The notes: a model not told the origin generated them from the sequence alone. A stretch of DNA of 64,000 nt from Rhabdothermincola salaria (GCF_021246445.1 NZ_JAJQXW010000004.1:124001-188000); one strand, 5' to 3'; positions 17,648 to 26,183 are shown, numbered from the stretch's first letter. Program-made: numbers and translations.

Positions 17648-18745
17648 ATGGCTTCCGTGCCTTCCACCGTACGCCCCGCGGGGGGTGGAGCACCCAGCGA
17701 GCTGCGAGAAATCGCGGCGGCCACCGACGCCCACCTCGACGTGTTCCTGACCGAGGAGCTCCGGCGCTGGGAGGCGGTCGACCCGGGGCTGGCCGACCCC
17801 CTCGAGGCCCTCCGCAAGCTCGTGCTCCGAGGCGGCAAGCGGCTCCGTCCCGCGTTCTGCCAGTGGGGCTTCCTCGCCGCTGGTGGCGACGTCGGTGACG
17901 ACGCGGCCACGGCCGCGCTGAGCGACACCCGTTCGGCCTTCGAGCTGTTGCACGCCTTCGCCCTGGCCCACGACGACGTCATGGACGGCTCGGCCAGCCG
18001 ACGCGGGCTGCCCACCACCCACATCGAGTGGGGCGAACGCCACCGCGAAGGGGGGTGGCGGGGCGAGAGCCGACGCTTCGGCGAGAGCGTCGCCATCCTG
18101 GTCGGCGACCTGGGCCACACCTACGCCGCCCGACTCATGGCCGGGAAGCCAGCGCCCGTTCTCGCCGCCTGGGGTCAGCTCGAGACCGAGCTCATGTTGG
18201 GGCAGTTCCTCGACGTGGTCGGCACCGCCACCGGCGAGGTGCCCGAGGGCACGGCCCGCCACATCGCCCAGCTCAAGTCCGGGCGCTACACCGTGGCCCG
18301 ACCCCTCGAGGTGGGTGCCGCGCTCGCCGGCCGGACCTCCGTGCCTCCCGCCCTCACCGCCTACGGCGACGCGGTGGGCCTGGCCTTCCAGCTGCGCGAC
18401 GACCTCCTCGGCGTGTTCGGGGCCGAGGCCGACACCGGCAAGCCGGTGGGCGACGACCTGTCCGAGGGCAAGCCCACCACCCTCTTGGCCATCGCCCGAC
18501 GCCGGGCCGACGCGGCGCAACGCACCGTGCTCGACCAGGTCGGCCACGAGTGCACCCCCGCCCAGATCGCCGACATCCAGGCGGTACTCGAGGACACCGG
18601 CGCCCGTTCCGAGGTCGAGCACCTCACCGTCGAGCTCACCCACACCGGCGTCGATGCGATCACCCGGGCCGACGCCGGGCTCGAGCGCAGAACGGTCGAG
18701 GTGCTCGCCGAGTTCGCCGTCATCCTCTGCGATCGGAGCTCGTGA
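17648..18745 (+). CDS. crtE: geranylgeranyl (polyprenyl) diphosphate synthase
   Basis: This 365-residue trans-prenyltransferase has GGKRLRP near residue 60, the first aspartate-rich motif DDVMD near 109-113, KSGRYT near 219 and the second motif QLRDDLLGVFG near 249-259. It condenses IPP with an allylic diphosphate to give GGPP, the precursor of phytoene. The ATG has an AGGAG site 8 nt upstream. The stop overlaps the start of crtI, making crtE-crtI-crtB a translationally coupled unit. Product chain length is inferred from context. Confidence 0.92.
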   Translation: MASVPSTVRPAGGGAPSELREIAAATDAHLDVFLTEELRRWEAVDPGLADPLEALRKLVLRGGKRLRPAFCQWGFLAAGGDVGDDAATAALSDTRSAFELLHAFALAHDDVMDGSASRRGLPTTHIEWGERHREGGWRGESRRFGESVAILVGDLGHTYAARLMAGKPAPVLAAWGQLETELMLGQFLDVVGTATGEVPEGTARHIAQLKSGRYTVARPLEVGAALAGRTSVPPALTAYGDAVGLAFQLRDDLLGVFGAEADTGKPVGDDLSEGKPTTLLAIARRRADAAQRTVLDQVGHECTPAQIADIQAVLEDTGARSEVEHLTVELTHTGVDAITRADAGLERRTVEVLAEFAVILCDRSS

Positions 18746-20214
18746 TGCGAGTCGTCGTCGTCGGCGCCGGCCTCGCCGGGCTGTCCGCCGCCTGCCACCT
18801 ACGAGGTGCCGGCCACGACGTCCTGGTCGTCGAACGCGATGCCGGACCAGGCGGACGGGCGCACGACCTGCGCCTCGAGGGCTACCGCTTCGACGCCGGC
18901 CCGACCGTGTTCACCATGCCCGAGCTGGTCGACGACTGCTTCCGGGCCCTGGGCGCCGAGCCCCGCGCCTACCTCGAGGTGCGCCCGGTCGATCCGCTCT
19001 ACCGGACGACGTTCGACGACGGCAGCGTGCTGCACGTCCGGGCCGGCCGAGAGGCCATGGCCGCCGAGATCGCCTCGGTGTGCGGCCCGGCCGAAGCCGC
19101 CGCCTTCCACCGCTTCGCCGATTGGCTGGGCGAGCTCTACGCGCTCGAGATGCCCAACTTCATCGACCGCAACTTCGACTCGCCGCTCGACCTGGCCTGG
19201 CCGCTCGGACCGGCCCTGCACCTGCTGCGCCTCGGCGGACTGCGCAAGCTCTCCACCAAGGTGGCGAGCTACTTCGCCGACGAACGGCTCCACAAGGTCT
19301 TCGGCTTCCAGAGCCTCTACGCGGGGCTGGCGCCCTACGAGGCCCTGGCCGTCTACTGCATCATCACCTACATGGACTCCATCGCCGGGGTGTACCACCC
19401 GGTGGGCGGGATGCAGGCCGTGCCGGCGTCCATGGCCCGAGCCCTCACCGACCACGGCGTCGAGTTCCGCTACGACACACCGATCGACCGCATCCTGCTG
19501 GCCGAGGGGACGTCGGGACGCGTCCTCGGCGTCCGCACGGACGACGGCGAGGTCATCGGCGCCGACGCGGTCGTGTGCAACCCCGACCTCCCCGTCGCCT
19601 ACCGCACCCTGCTGCCCGGCACCCCGATGCCCCGCGTGGCCCGTCGCGGCTCGTACTCGCCCTCGTGCCTCCTGTGGCACGTGGGCGTGAAGGGCCGCCC
19701 GGCCCCCGAGGTCGCCCACCACAACATCCACTTCGGCGGCGACTGGCACGGCGCCTTCCGGGCCCTGCTCCACGACGGCGTGCGCATGCCGGACCCGTCG
19801 TTGCTGGTCAGCGTGCCCACGGTCGACGAGCCGGGCATGGCCCCCGACGGCGACAGCGTCCTCTACGTCCTCGAGCCCTGCCCCAACCTCGACGGCCGCG
19901 TCGACTGGACCCGCGAGCGGGGACGGGCCCGCGACAGCCTGGCCCGGCGCATCGAGGAGCTGGGCTACCCCACCGACATCGTGGTGGAGCACTTCGTCGA
20001 CCCCCTCGACTGGGAACGCCAGGGCATGGAGCGCGGCACGCCGTTCGCGCTGGCCCACGACTTCTTCCAGAGCGGTCCGTTCCGGCCCAACAACGTGACC
20101 CGCCACGCACCGGGGTTGGTGTTCGCCGGTTCGGGTACCGTTCCGGGCGTGGGGGTCCCGATGGTGCTGGTGAGCGGCCGACTGGCGGCCGAGCGCGTGT
20201 CCCGCCTCTCGTGA
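18745..20214 (+). CDS. crtI: phytoene desaturase CrtI
   Basis: This 489-residue FAD-dependent amine-oxidase-fold enzyme begins with the dinucleotide-binding motif VVVGAGLAGLSAACHL, followed by the acidic residue of VVERDAGPGGR. The C-terminal block GLVFAGSGTVPGVGVPMVL is the conserved FAD-binding tail of bacterial phytoene desaturases. By family it introduces double bonds into phytoene, giving lycopene. The ATG at 18745 overlaps the crtE stop (TGATG), and the gene ends in a GTGA overlap with crtB. Confidence 0.92.
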   Translation: MRVVVVGAGLAGLSAACHLRGAGHDVLVVERDAGPGGRAHDLRLEGYRFDAGPTVFTMPELVDDCFRALGAEPRAYLEVRPVDPLYRTTFDDGSVLHVRAGREAMAAEIASVCGPAEAAAFHRFADWLGELYALEMPNFIDRNFDSPLDLAWPLGPALHLLRLGGLRKLSTKVASYFADERLHKVFGFQSLYAGLAPYEALAVYCIITYMDSIAGVYHPVGGMQAVPASMARALTDHGVEFRYDTPIDRILLAEGTSGRVLGVRTDDGEVIGADAVVCNPDLPVAYRTLLPGTPMPRVARRGSYSPSCLLWHVGVKGRPAPEVAHHNIHFGGDWHGAFRALLHDGVRMPDPSLLVSVPTVDEPGMAPDGDSVLYVLEPCPNLDGRVDWTRERGRARDSLARRIEELGYPTDIVVEHFVDPLDWERQGMERGTPFALAHDFFQSGPFRPNNVTRHAPGLVFAGSGTVPGVGVPMVLVSGRLAAERVSRLS

Positions 20215-21086
20215 GCGGCCCGTCCGCACCGGTCACCCTCGAGCAGTCCTACGAGGAGTGCCGGCGGCTGAACCGGGCCTACGGCACCACCTACTACTGG
20301 GCCACCTACGCCCTGCCCCGAGTGAAGCGCCACCACGTGCACGCCCTGTACGGGTTCTGCCGCTTCGCCGACGAGATCGTCGACGATCCCGGCTTCGGCA
20401 CCGTCGCCCAGCGCGAGGCGGCGCTGGGCGACTTCTCGCGACGCTTCTTCGCCGACCTCGACGCCGGCCGCTCCGACGACCTGGTCCTCAAGGCCGTCAT
20501 CCACACGATCCGCGCCTTCGACCTCGACATCGACCTGTTCGAGCGGTTCCTGCGGTCCATGACGATGGACCTCACCGTCGAGACCTACGAGACCTGGGCC
20601 GACCTCGAGCTCTACGTCGACGGTTCGGCGGCCGTCATCGGCGAGATGATGATGCCGATCCTCGAACCGGTCGACGCCGAGCGGGCCCGAGCCGGCGCCC
20701 GTGCGCTCGGCATCGCCTTCCAGCTCACCAACTTCCTGCGCGACGTGGGCGAGGACCTCGACCGGGGACGCGTCTACATCCCCCAGGAGGACCTGCGACG
20801 CTTCGGGGCCGACCCCCACCGGCGCACGGTCGATGCCGCCTGGATCCACCTGATGCACTTCGAGATCGAGCGGTGCCACCAGCTCTACGCCGAGGCGGAC
20901 CGCGGCATCCGGGACCTGCCCGCGTCATCGGCCCGCGGCATCTGGGCGGCCCGCCGCCTCTATGCCGGCATCCTCGACGAGATCGCCGGCAACGCCTACG
21001 ACGTGTTCACCCAACGGGCCCGGGTGCCCGCGTGGGAGAAGGCCCGCGTCGTGGCCCTCAGCGCGCTCGGCCGCCCACCGAGCTGA
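20211..21086 (+). CDS. crtB: phytoene synthase CrtB
   Basis: This 291-residue squalene/phytoene synthase contains YWATYALP, the first Asp-rich motif FCRFADEIVDD near residues 48-58, and AFQLTNFLRDVGEDLDRGRVYIP with the second DxxxD near 170. Residues for both Mg-diphosphate sites are present. It condenses two GGPP to phytoene, feeding crtI just upstream. The GTG start is embedded in the crtI stop (GTGA). The next gene is 50 bp away with its own promoter, so crtB likely ends this unit. Confidence 0.93.
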   Translation: MSGPSAPVTLEQSYEECRRLNRAYGTTYYWATYALPRVKRHHVHALYGFCRFADEIVDDPGFGTVAQREAALGDFSRRFFADLDAGRSDDLVLKAVIHTIRAFDLDIDLFERFLRSMTMDLTVETYETWADLELYVDGSAAVIGEMMMPILEPVDAERARAGARALGIAFQLTNFLRDVGEDLDRGRVYIPQEDLRRFGADPHRRTVDAAWIHLMHFEIERCHQLYAEADRGIRDLPASSARGIWAARRLYAGILDEIAGNAYDVFTQRARVPAWEKARVVALSALGRPPS

Positions 21087-21123
21087 CGCGGCCGGCGGCG
21101 GCGCCCACGGCCCTCGGCCCCGC

Positions 21124-21129
21124 TACCGT
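21124..21129 (+). promoter_or_regulatory. -10 hexamer TACCGT for the PPOX-type gene
   Basis: TACCGT ends 7 nt before the ATG at 21137, the leaderless spacing. Confidence 0.5.
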
Positions 21130-21136
21130 CGCCGCC

Positions 21137-21604
21137 ATGGCCAGCATCGCGACCAACCGCTCCGTCGACCGGGACGGGCTCGACGAGTTCGTCCGCCCCC
21201 GGCACAAGGGCGTGCTGCTGACCCGACGACACGACGGCTGGCCGCAGGCCTCACTGGTGACGGTGGGCCTGGCGGCCGACGGCGACCTGGTGGTGTCGAG
21301 CTACCCGGAGCGGGCCAAGGTGCACAACGTCGAGCGCGACGCCCGGGCCTCGATGGTGGTCATGTCCGACGACTTCGGCGGCGAGTGGGTGCAGGTCGAC
21401 GCGTCGGCCCGGGTGGTCCACCTGCCCGAGGCGGTCGACGACCTCGTCGAGTACTACCGGTGCATCAGTGGCGAGCACCCCGACTGGGACGAGTACCGCG
21501 AGGCCATGGTGCGCCAGGGCAAGTGCCTCATCCGCCTCACGCCCGAGCGCTGGGGCCCCATCGCCAAGGGCGGCTTCCCTGCCCGCCTCGTCGCCGACGA
21601 CTGA
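21137..21604 (+). CDS. PPOX-class F420/flavin-dependent oxidoreductase-like protein
   Basis: This 155-residue split-barrel protein of the pyridoxamine-5'-phosphate-oxidase superfamily carries KGVLLTRRHDGWPQASLVTV near the start and SSYPERAKVHNVERDARASM as the cofactor-contacting region. That pattern resembles the Rv1155-type F420-dependent branch. The substrate cannot be predicted, and flavin versus F420 use is an inference from family resemblance. The gene follows crtB but has its own -10 hexamer. Confidence 0.8.
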   Translation: MASIATNRSVDRDGLDEFVRPRHKGVLLTRRHDGWPQASLVTVGLAADGDLVVSSYPERAKVHNVERDARASMVVMSDDFGGEWVQVDASARVVHLPEAVDDLVEYYRCISGEHPDWDEYREAMVRQGKCLIRLTPERWGPIAKGGFPARLVADD

Positions 21605-21690
21605 CGATGGCGGACGGACCAGCCGCCACGCCTCGCCAGCGGTGGTTCGGCCATGCTGGGGGCGTCGGGACGTGTGAGAGGGGAAGCAAC

Positions 21691-22005
21691 GTGACACCGA
21701 CCCGTTGGCGATCAGCCCGGTGGGACCGGATGCCCGTGGGCCGCAAGATCCTGCTCATGGCCTTCGTGGCCGTGCGGATCTCACTCACGGTCAGCGCCCT
21801 CGTCGATCTGGCGGATCGTCCCGCCGAGTCGGTGCGGGGCAAGAAGCGCACCTGGGCCCTCGCCATCGTGGGCGTCGACATCATCGGCCCCCTCGCCTAC
21901 TACTGGCGGGGCCGATCGGCGGATCCGACGACGGGACCGCCCGCCCCCGACCCGGTCGATCCCACGGCTACAGCAGGGCGCGCTGGCGAGCCCATTCGAG
22001 GGTGA
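21691..22005 (+). CDS. small membrane protein with PLDc_N-like domain
   Basis: This 104-residue protein has one or two transmembrane segments (KILLMAFVAVRISLTVSALV and TWALAIVGVDIIGPLAYYWR). The pattern ending in GPLAYYWRGR is that of the phospholipase-D N-terminal (PLDc_N) membrane domain, found alone in many actinobacteria. No nuclease or lipase catalytic domain follows. The GTG at 21691 has a strong GAGGGGA site 8 nt upstream; an upstream ATG at 21607 would lack one. It converges on fni, overlapping its end by 38 bp. Confidence 0.7.
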   Translation: MTPTRWRSARWDRMPVGRKILLMAFVAVRISLTVSALVDLADRPAESVRGKKRTWALAIVGVDIIGPLAYYWRGRSADPTTGPPAPDPVDPTATAGRAGEPIRG

Positions 22006-23095
22006 AGCCCGACAGCACCGGCGATCCGAGCTGGCCGGCAGCGGACGCACCAGCCAGCACCAGGGCGGCTCGCAGCTCGTCGAGGAACCCCTCGAGGTAG
22101 CGCACCAGGGCGGCCGTGCCCCGCTGGGCGGCTTCCACGGCGGGACGTCCCACGCCCACCAGGGTGGCGCCGAGCGCCAGGGCGCGGGCGGCGTCGAGAC
22201 CGCTGCGCACCCCTCCGGTGGCGATGACGGGCACCCCGAGCGTCCGGGTCTCGAGCACCGAGGCCGCGGTAGGGATGCCCCAGTCGGCGAACACCTCCCC
22301 GAGACGGGCGGCGTGCTCGTCGCCGAGGGCGGCGGCCCGATCCCGCTCGATCCGGGCGAAGCTGGTCCCGCCCAGGCCACCGACGTCGAGGGCGGCCACT
22401 CCCGAGGCCACCAGCGCCGTGGCGCCTTGGCGGTCCATGCCGGCACCGGTCTCCTTGGCCACGACCGGGACCGGGCTGGCGGCCACGGCTCCGGCCACCC
22501 CTTCGAGCAGACCGGTGAAGGATCGGTCGCCCTCGGGCTGGACCAGCTCTTGCACCACGTTGAGGTGCACGGCGAGCGCATCGGCTCCCACCATCTCCAC
22601 GGCCCGGGCCAGGTCGGCGGGCGTGAGGCCGGGCGTGCCGTCCTGGTCGATGAGCTGGCAGGCCCCCACGTTGCCGAGCACGAACGCGTCGGGGGCATGG
22701 CGCCGGACAGCGGCGAAGGAGTCGCGGACCGAGGCGTCGATGAGGGCCACCCGCTGCGACCCCACGCCCACGGCCAGCCCCAGCTCGGCGGCCGCCTCCC
22801 CGAGGGTGGCGTTGAGGTGGCCGGCATCGGGGAAGCCACCGGTCATCCCGGCGATCATCACCGGGGCCCGGAGGGTGGCCCCGAGGAAGGACGTGCGGAG
22901 GTCGACCTCGGCGACCGAACAGCCCGGGAGCACCCGGGGAACCAGGTGGACGTCGCCCCACCCGGCGTCGCGGGCGTGCTGGGAGGCGCCGTCCAGCACC
23001 AGCTCGAGGTGCTGGCGCTTGCGATCCTTGGCCGTCGCCGCACCCTGGGCACCGACCCGCGTGCCCGCTCGCGCGACGCCGTCCCCGTCGGTCAC
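21968..23095 (-). CDS. fni: type II isopentenyl-diphosphate delta-isomerase
   Basis: This 375-residue FMN-dependent TIM-barrel enzyme has RKRQHLELV near the N-terminus, APVMIAGMTGG, VGSQRVAL, NVGACQL, HLNVVQELVQPEGDRSF, VVAKETGAGM and the phosphate-binding ATGGVRSGLDAARALALGA. All are typical of Fni/Idi-2. It interconverts IPP and DMAPP, supplying starter units to CrtE. The GTG at 23095 follows GAGGGG at a good distance. It is transcribed toward the carotenoid cluster and likely belongs to it functionally. Confidence 0.93.
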   Translation of the reverse strand: MTDGDGVARAGTRVGAQGAATAKDRKRQHLELVLDGASQHARDAGWGDVHLVPRVLPGCSVAEVDLRTSFLGATLRAPVMIAGMTGGFPDAGHLNATLGEAAAELGLAVGVGSQRVALIDASVRDSFAAVRRHAPDAFVLGNVGACQLIDQDGTPGLTPADLARAVEMVGADALAVHLNVVQELVQPEGDRSFTGLLEGVAGAVAASPVPVVAKETGAGMDRQGATALVASGVAALDVGGLGGTSFARIERDRAAALGDEHAARLGEVFADWGIPTAASVLETRTLGVPVIATGGVRSGLDAARALALGATLVGVGRPAVEAAQRGTAALVRYLEGFLDELRAALVLAGASAAGQLGSPVLSGFTLEWARQRALL

Positions 23096-23178
23096 GAGGG
23101 ACCCCTCGGCGGCCTCATGGCTCCAGACCTTCGCGGATGCCCCGCGCCGATGTCGGGTCGGGGGCCCGATCGGGCCGC

Positions 23179-23184
23179 GACAAT
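23179..23184 (+). promoter_or_regulatory. -10 hexamer GACAAT for the cupin-like gene
   Basis: GACAAT ends exactly 6 nt before the GTG at 23191, supporting that start over the ATG at 23137. Confidence 0.45.
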
Positions 23185-23190
23185 GGCGAG

Positions 23191-23556
23191 GTGGACTACC
23201 TGCGGATCTGGGCCGACGAGGACGGCGAGTCGCACCTCGAGGAGGTGACGCTCGAACGCCGGGTGCACCCGGCCGAGCCGGGGGTGGCCGAGCTCTGGCA
23301 GTCGGCGGCACTGCCCGTGTCGGCCCTCCACGTGGTGACGGTGAAGGCCGCCGAGCAGCGTCCCGACTGGCACTGCGGGCCCCGGCGACAGTTCGTGGTC
23401 TTCCGCGACGGCTCGACCCGCATCGCCACCAGCGACGGCGACGAGCGCCGGTTGGCGGCGGGCAGCCTGGTGCTGGTGGAGGACCTCCACGGGCGGGGGC
23501 ACCTCACCGAGCACGAGTCCGGCGATCGCCGGGTGCTCGTCATCCCCACCGCGTGA
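23191..23556 (+). CDS. small cupin-fold protein
   Basis: This 121-residue protein starts with VDYLRIWADEDGESHLEEV. Its core WHCGPRRQFVVFRDGSTRIA, then SLVLVEDLHGRGH, has the spacing of a single cupin barrel with the GRGH end. Metal-ligating His residues (WHCGP, GRGH, TEHES) are present. The family is widespread and of unknown substrate. The start was set by a GACAAT hexamer 6 nt upstream. It is divergent from fni. Confidence 0.72.
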   Translation: MDYLRIWADEDGESHLEEVTLERRVHPAEPGVAELWQSAALPVSALHVVTVKAAEQRPDWHCGPRRQFVVFRDGSTRIATSDGDERRLAAGSLVLVEDLHGRGHLTEHESGDRRVLVIPTA

Positions 23557-23593
23557 GGGGCAGGACGGGGACCGGCGCAGCTCCGCCGACCGA

Positions 23594-24283
23594 CTAGAAG
23601 CCCAGGCCGGACTTGGTGCCCGCGCCCCGCTCCACGCCCTCGGAGGGCTGCACCATCACCCAGCCCTCGCCGCTGAACGCCATCTGGAACGTCTCACCGG
23701 AGGACTTGCCGATGAGGGTCTTGAGGTTCACGTCGCTCTTGAGGCTCATCTGCACGCCGTTGGTCCACATCACCACCGCCTGGGGGTCGACGAAGGTGGG
23801 GGCGCTGGCCACGTCGAGCACCACCGGGGGCCCGTCGGAGGTGATGGCCACGTAGCCGGTGCCGGTGAGCACCACGTTGTAGCGACCGCCGGCCATGGCG
23901 CCCGTGCCGCCGATGGCCTTGATGTCGTAGCCGATGGAGCCGCTGAAGGCGAGGACGCTGGAGCCGTTGCACCAGATGCTGTCGTTCTCGAGGTAGATGA
24001 TCTGGATCTCGGCCGCCTGGTCGGCCAGGAACACCTCGCCGGAACCGGTGACGTCCATGATGGGGACGCCTTCCCTGGTGACCTTCTGCTTGAGGTAGCC
24101 GCTCATCCCCCCGGAGCCGGCGTGCCCGAAGGAGGCATCGCCCTGGTAGGCGACCATGGAGCCGATGCGGGCCTTCACCGGTCCGTACTGCAGGAACACC
24201 TTGAGCAGCTTCTTGTTCTGCAGGGTGAAGGGGTCGGCCCCCGTCGTCTCCTTGAACTCGGTGAAGTCGGCATGGATCGCCAC
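23594..24283 (-). CDS. AIM24-family protein
   Basis: This 229-residue beta-rich protein of the AIM24/TerD-like TRAP-fold family has LLKVFLQYGPVKARIGSMVAY near the start, a Gly-rich GHAGSGGMSGYLKQKV loop, the block VFLADQAAEIQIIYLENDSI and the late GEGWVMVQPSEG. Bacterial members are cytosolic and of unknown biochemical role. The GTG start has a GAGG site 8 nt upstream. Nothing in the neighbourhood predicts its partner. Confidence 0.85.
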   Translation of the reverse strand: MAIHADFTEFKETTGADPFTLQNKKLLKVFLQYGPVKARIGSMVAYQGDASFGHAGSGGMSGYLKQKVTREGVPIMDVTGSGEVFLADQAAEIQIIYLENDSIWCNGSSVLAFSGSIGYDIKAIGGTGAMAGGRYNVVLTGTGYVAITSDGPPVVLDVASAPTFVDPQAVVMWTNGVQMSLKSDVNLKTLIGKSSGETFQMAFSGEGWVMVQPSEGVERGAGTKSGLGF

Positions 24284-24406
24284 GGTGCATCCTCACTTGT
24301 GGTGTTCGGAGGCGGTGGAGCCCACCACCTCGGCCAACACTAGGTCGCGCCGGCCACCGCATCTCCGTGCCGAGCACCGGGCCGGCGTCCACCAACATGG
24401 CGGGCC

Positions 24407-25237
24407 ATGGCCCGCACCCCTCTCGTCCTGCTCCCCCCGTCCGAAGGCAAGGCGGCCGGAGGTTCCGGCCGCCCCTGGGCCCCCGGCTCGACGTCCTTCC
24501 CCGAGCTCGACGACGCCCGTCGCCAGCTGATCGCGGCCCTCGCCACCGCCATGGATCGACCCGAGCCGGCGCGCCGCAAGCTCCTCGGGGTGAAGGGCGC
24601 GGCGCTGGAGGCAGCCACGGGAGCGAACCGCGCCGTGGCCGCCGCCCCCACCCGCCCCGCCATCGAGCGCTACACCGGGGTGCTCTACGACGCCCTCGAC
24701 GCCGGGTCGCTGCCCGCCCGCGAACGGCGCCGCCTCCGAGAGCAGGTGGTGGTCTTCTCGGGGCTGTGGGGCCTGGTGCAGCCGGGCGACGCCATCGCCG
24801 ACTACAAGCTCAAGATGGGCGCCGTGCTGCCCCCGTTCGGGCGCCTGTCGACGTGGTGGCGGCCGGCCGTCACCGAGGCGCTGGCGCCCCGGGTCGACGG
24901 CCGGGTGGTCTGGGACCTGCTCCCCCAGGAGCATCGGGCCGCCTGGGCACCCACGACGGCGCAGTCGGATGGTGCCCCCCGTACGGTCATCACCGTGCGG
25001 TTCCTCGACGAGACGTCCCCACCAGGGGCCGAGGGCGCCGACCGCGCCTTCACCACCGTCAACCACTGGAACAAGCTGCTCAAAGGGGCGCTCGTCCGCC
25101 ACGTGCTCACCCACCAGCTGCGCGATCCCGACGGCCTGGCCCGGTTCACCCACCCGGAGGGCTACGTCTACGACCCGTCGCTCACCGAGGACGCCGCCGG
25201 GCACCTGGCCGTGGCCCTGGTCCGTCCGGCTCGCTGA
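24407..25237 (+). CDS. yaaA: YaaA-family (UPF0246) peroxide-stress protein
   Basis: This 276-residue DUF328 protein has LLPPSEGK at residues 8-15, RYTGVLYDALDA near 90, FSGLWGLVQPGDAIADYKLKMG near 118-139, WDLLPQEHRAAW near 170 and FTTVNHWNKLLKGALVRH near 215. Characterised YaaA proteins lower free iron and protect DNA and protein during peroxide stress. The ATG has AACAT 8 nt upstream as a -10-like element and no clear ribosome-binding site, so it may be leaderless. Confidence 0.9.
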   Translation: MARTPLVLLPPSEGKAAGGSGRPWAPGSTSFPELDDARRQLIAALATAMDRPEPARRKLLGVKGAALEAATGANRAVAAAPTRPAIERYTGVLYDALDAGSLPARERRRLREQVVVFSGLWGLVQPGDAIADYKLKMGAVLPPFGRLSTWWRPAVTEALAPRVDGRVVWDLLPQEHRAAWAPTTAQSDGAPRTVITVRFLDETSPPGAEGADRAFTTVNHWNKLLKGALVRHVLTHQLRDPDGLARFTHPEGYVYDPSLTEDAAGHLAVALVRPAR

Positions 25238-25292
25238 CCCCCGCCGGACCGGACGGTCGGAAACGACCCCTGGGGCACGCCGACGCCGGTGG

Positions 25293-25298
25293 CACACT
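25293..25298 (+). promoter_or_regulatory. -10-like hexamer CACACT for the PNPOx-like gene
   Basis: CACACT ends 6 nt before the ATG at 25305. The same GGTGGCACACTCG string occurs upstream of the TetR gene at 34220-34232. Confidence 0.35.
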
Positions 25299-25304
25299 CG
25301 AGGC

Positions 25305-25850
25305 ATGGCCCGCCTCCACGATGCGATCGACCAGACCCTGCGCGACTGGATCGCCGCCCAACACGTCTTCTTCGTCGCCACCGCGCCGAGCGGGCCCGAC
25401 GGGCACGTGAACCTGAGCCCCAAGGGCTACGACACCTTCCGGGTGCTCGACGACCACACCGTGGCCTACCTCGACCTCACCGGGAGCGGCGTGGAGACCA
25501 TCGCCCACCTGCGCGACAACGCCCGCATCACGTTCATGTTCTGCGCCTTCGAGGGCAAGCCCCAGATCCTGCGCCTGTTCGGACGGGGCGAGGCGGTGCT
25601 CCCCGAGGACGGCCGCTTCGCGGACCTGGCCGCCGCGTTCCCCGCCGTCCCCGGAGTGCGGGCCGTCGTGCGCTGCGAGGTGGACCGGGTGCAGACCTCC
25701 TGCGGCTTCGCCGTGCCGTTCATGGCCTACGAATCCGAGCGGGAGACCCTGAGCGACTGGGCGGCGCGCAAGGGCCCGGACGGCATCGACACCTACCAGG
25801 CCGACAAGAACGCCCGGAGCATCGACGGCCTGCCCGGCATGGTGCCCTGA
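25305..25850 (+). CDS. pyridoxamine 5'-phosphate oxidase-family protein
   Basis: This 181-residue flavin split-barrel protein shows HVFFVATAPSGPDGHVNLSPKGYDTFRV near the start, YLDLTGSGVETIAHLRDN and ITFMFCAFEGKPQILRLFG. This subgroup, with NLSPKG, is annotated as pyridoxamine-phosphate-oxidase-like and is unlikely to be the vitamin B6 enzyme itself. The substrate is unknown. The gene converges on csoR with an 7-bp gap and so likely ends a single-gene transcript. Confidence 0.82.
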   Translation: MARLHDAIDQTLRDWIAAQHVFFVATAPSGPDGHVNLSPKGYDTFRVLDDHTVAYLDLTGSGVETIAHLRDNARITFMFCAFEGKPQILRLFGRGEAVLPEDGRFADLAAAFPAVPGVRAVVRCEVDRVQTSCGFAVPFMAYESERETLSDWAARKGPDGIDTYQADKNARSIDGLPGMVP

Positions 25851-25857
25851 GCCACCC

Positions 25858-26145
25858 TCAGGTGCGCAGCATGCGCTCGATGGCCTGCATGGCCTCGTCG
25901 AGCTTGGCGTCGCCCTCGTCGGGCCCCTCGGCGGCGGCGGCCATCACGCAGTGACGGAGGTGCTCGTCGAGCAGACCGAGCCCCACCCCTTGGAGGGCTT
26001 TGGTGACCGACGCGATCTGGGTGAGCACGTCGATGCAGTACTTGTCGTCCTCGATCATGCTCTGCAGGCCCCGGACCTGGCCCTCGATGCGGCGCAGGCG
26101 CGCCAGGTGCTGGTCCTTGGTGAGCGTGTAGCCGCGGGTCGCCAT
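25858..26145 (-). CDS. csoR: CsoR-family copper-sensing repressor
   Basis: This 95-residue all-helical repressor has RLRRIEGQVRGLQSMIEDDKYCIDVLTQIASVTKAL, in which Cys37 is followed further on by EHLRHCV. This Cys-x-x-x... His/Cys arrangement is the Cu(I) site of CsoR (Cys, His, Cys). Apo-CsoR binds operators and releases them when Cu(I) binds. It is divergent from a CopZ-like chaperone with a G-tract operator candidate between them. The ATG at 26145 is preceded by TACGAT with a 7-nt gap; a second ATG at 26154 lies inside that hexamer, so the downstream start is preferred. Confidence 0.9.
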   Translation of the reverse strand: MATRGYTLTKDQHLARLRRIEGQVRGLQSMIEDDKYCIDVLTQIASVTKALQGVGLGLLDEHLRHCVMAAAAEGPDEGDAKLDEAMQAIERMLRT

Positions 26146-26152
26146 GGCCACC

Positions 26153-26158
26153 ATCGTA
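26153..26158 (-). promoter_or_regulatory. -10 hexamer TACGAT for csoR
   Basis: TACGAT ends 7 nt before the ATG at 26145 and directly abuts the G-tract operator candidate. Confidence 0.45.
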
Positions 26159-26165
26159 GCGCCTT

Positions 26166-26183
26166 GTAGGGTGGGGGGGTATG
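26166..26183. promoter_or_regulatory. candidate CsoR operator (G-tract flanked by TA steps)
   Basis: GTAGGGTGGGGGGGTATG lies between csoR and copZ. A G-rich core flanked by GTA/GTAT ends is the pattern of CsoR/RcnR-family operators. It sits just upstream of the csoR -10 and upstream of copZ, where one bound repressor could silence both genes. The assignment is by pattern and position only. Confidence 0.5.
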
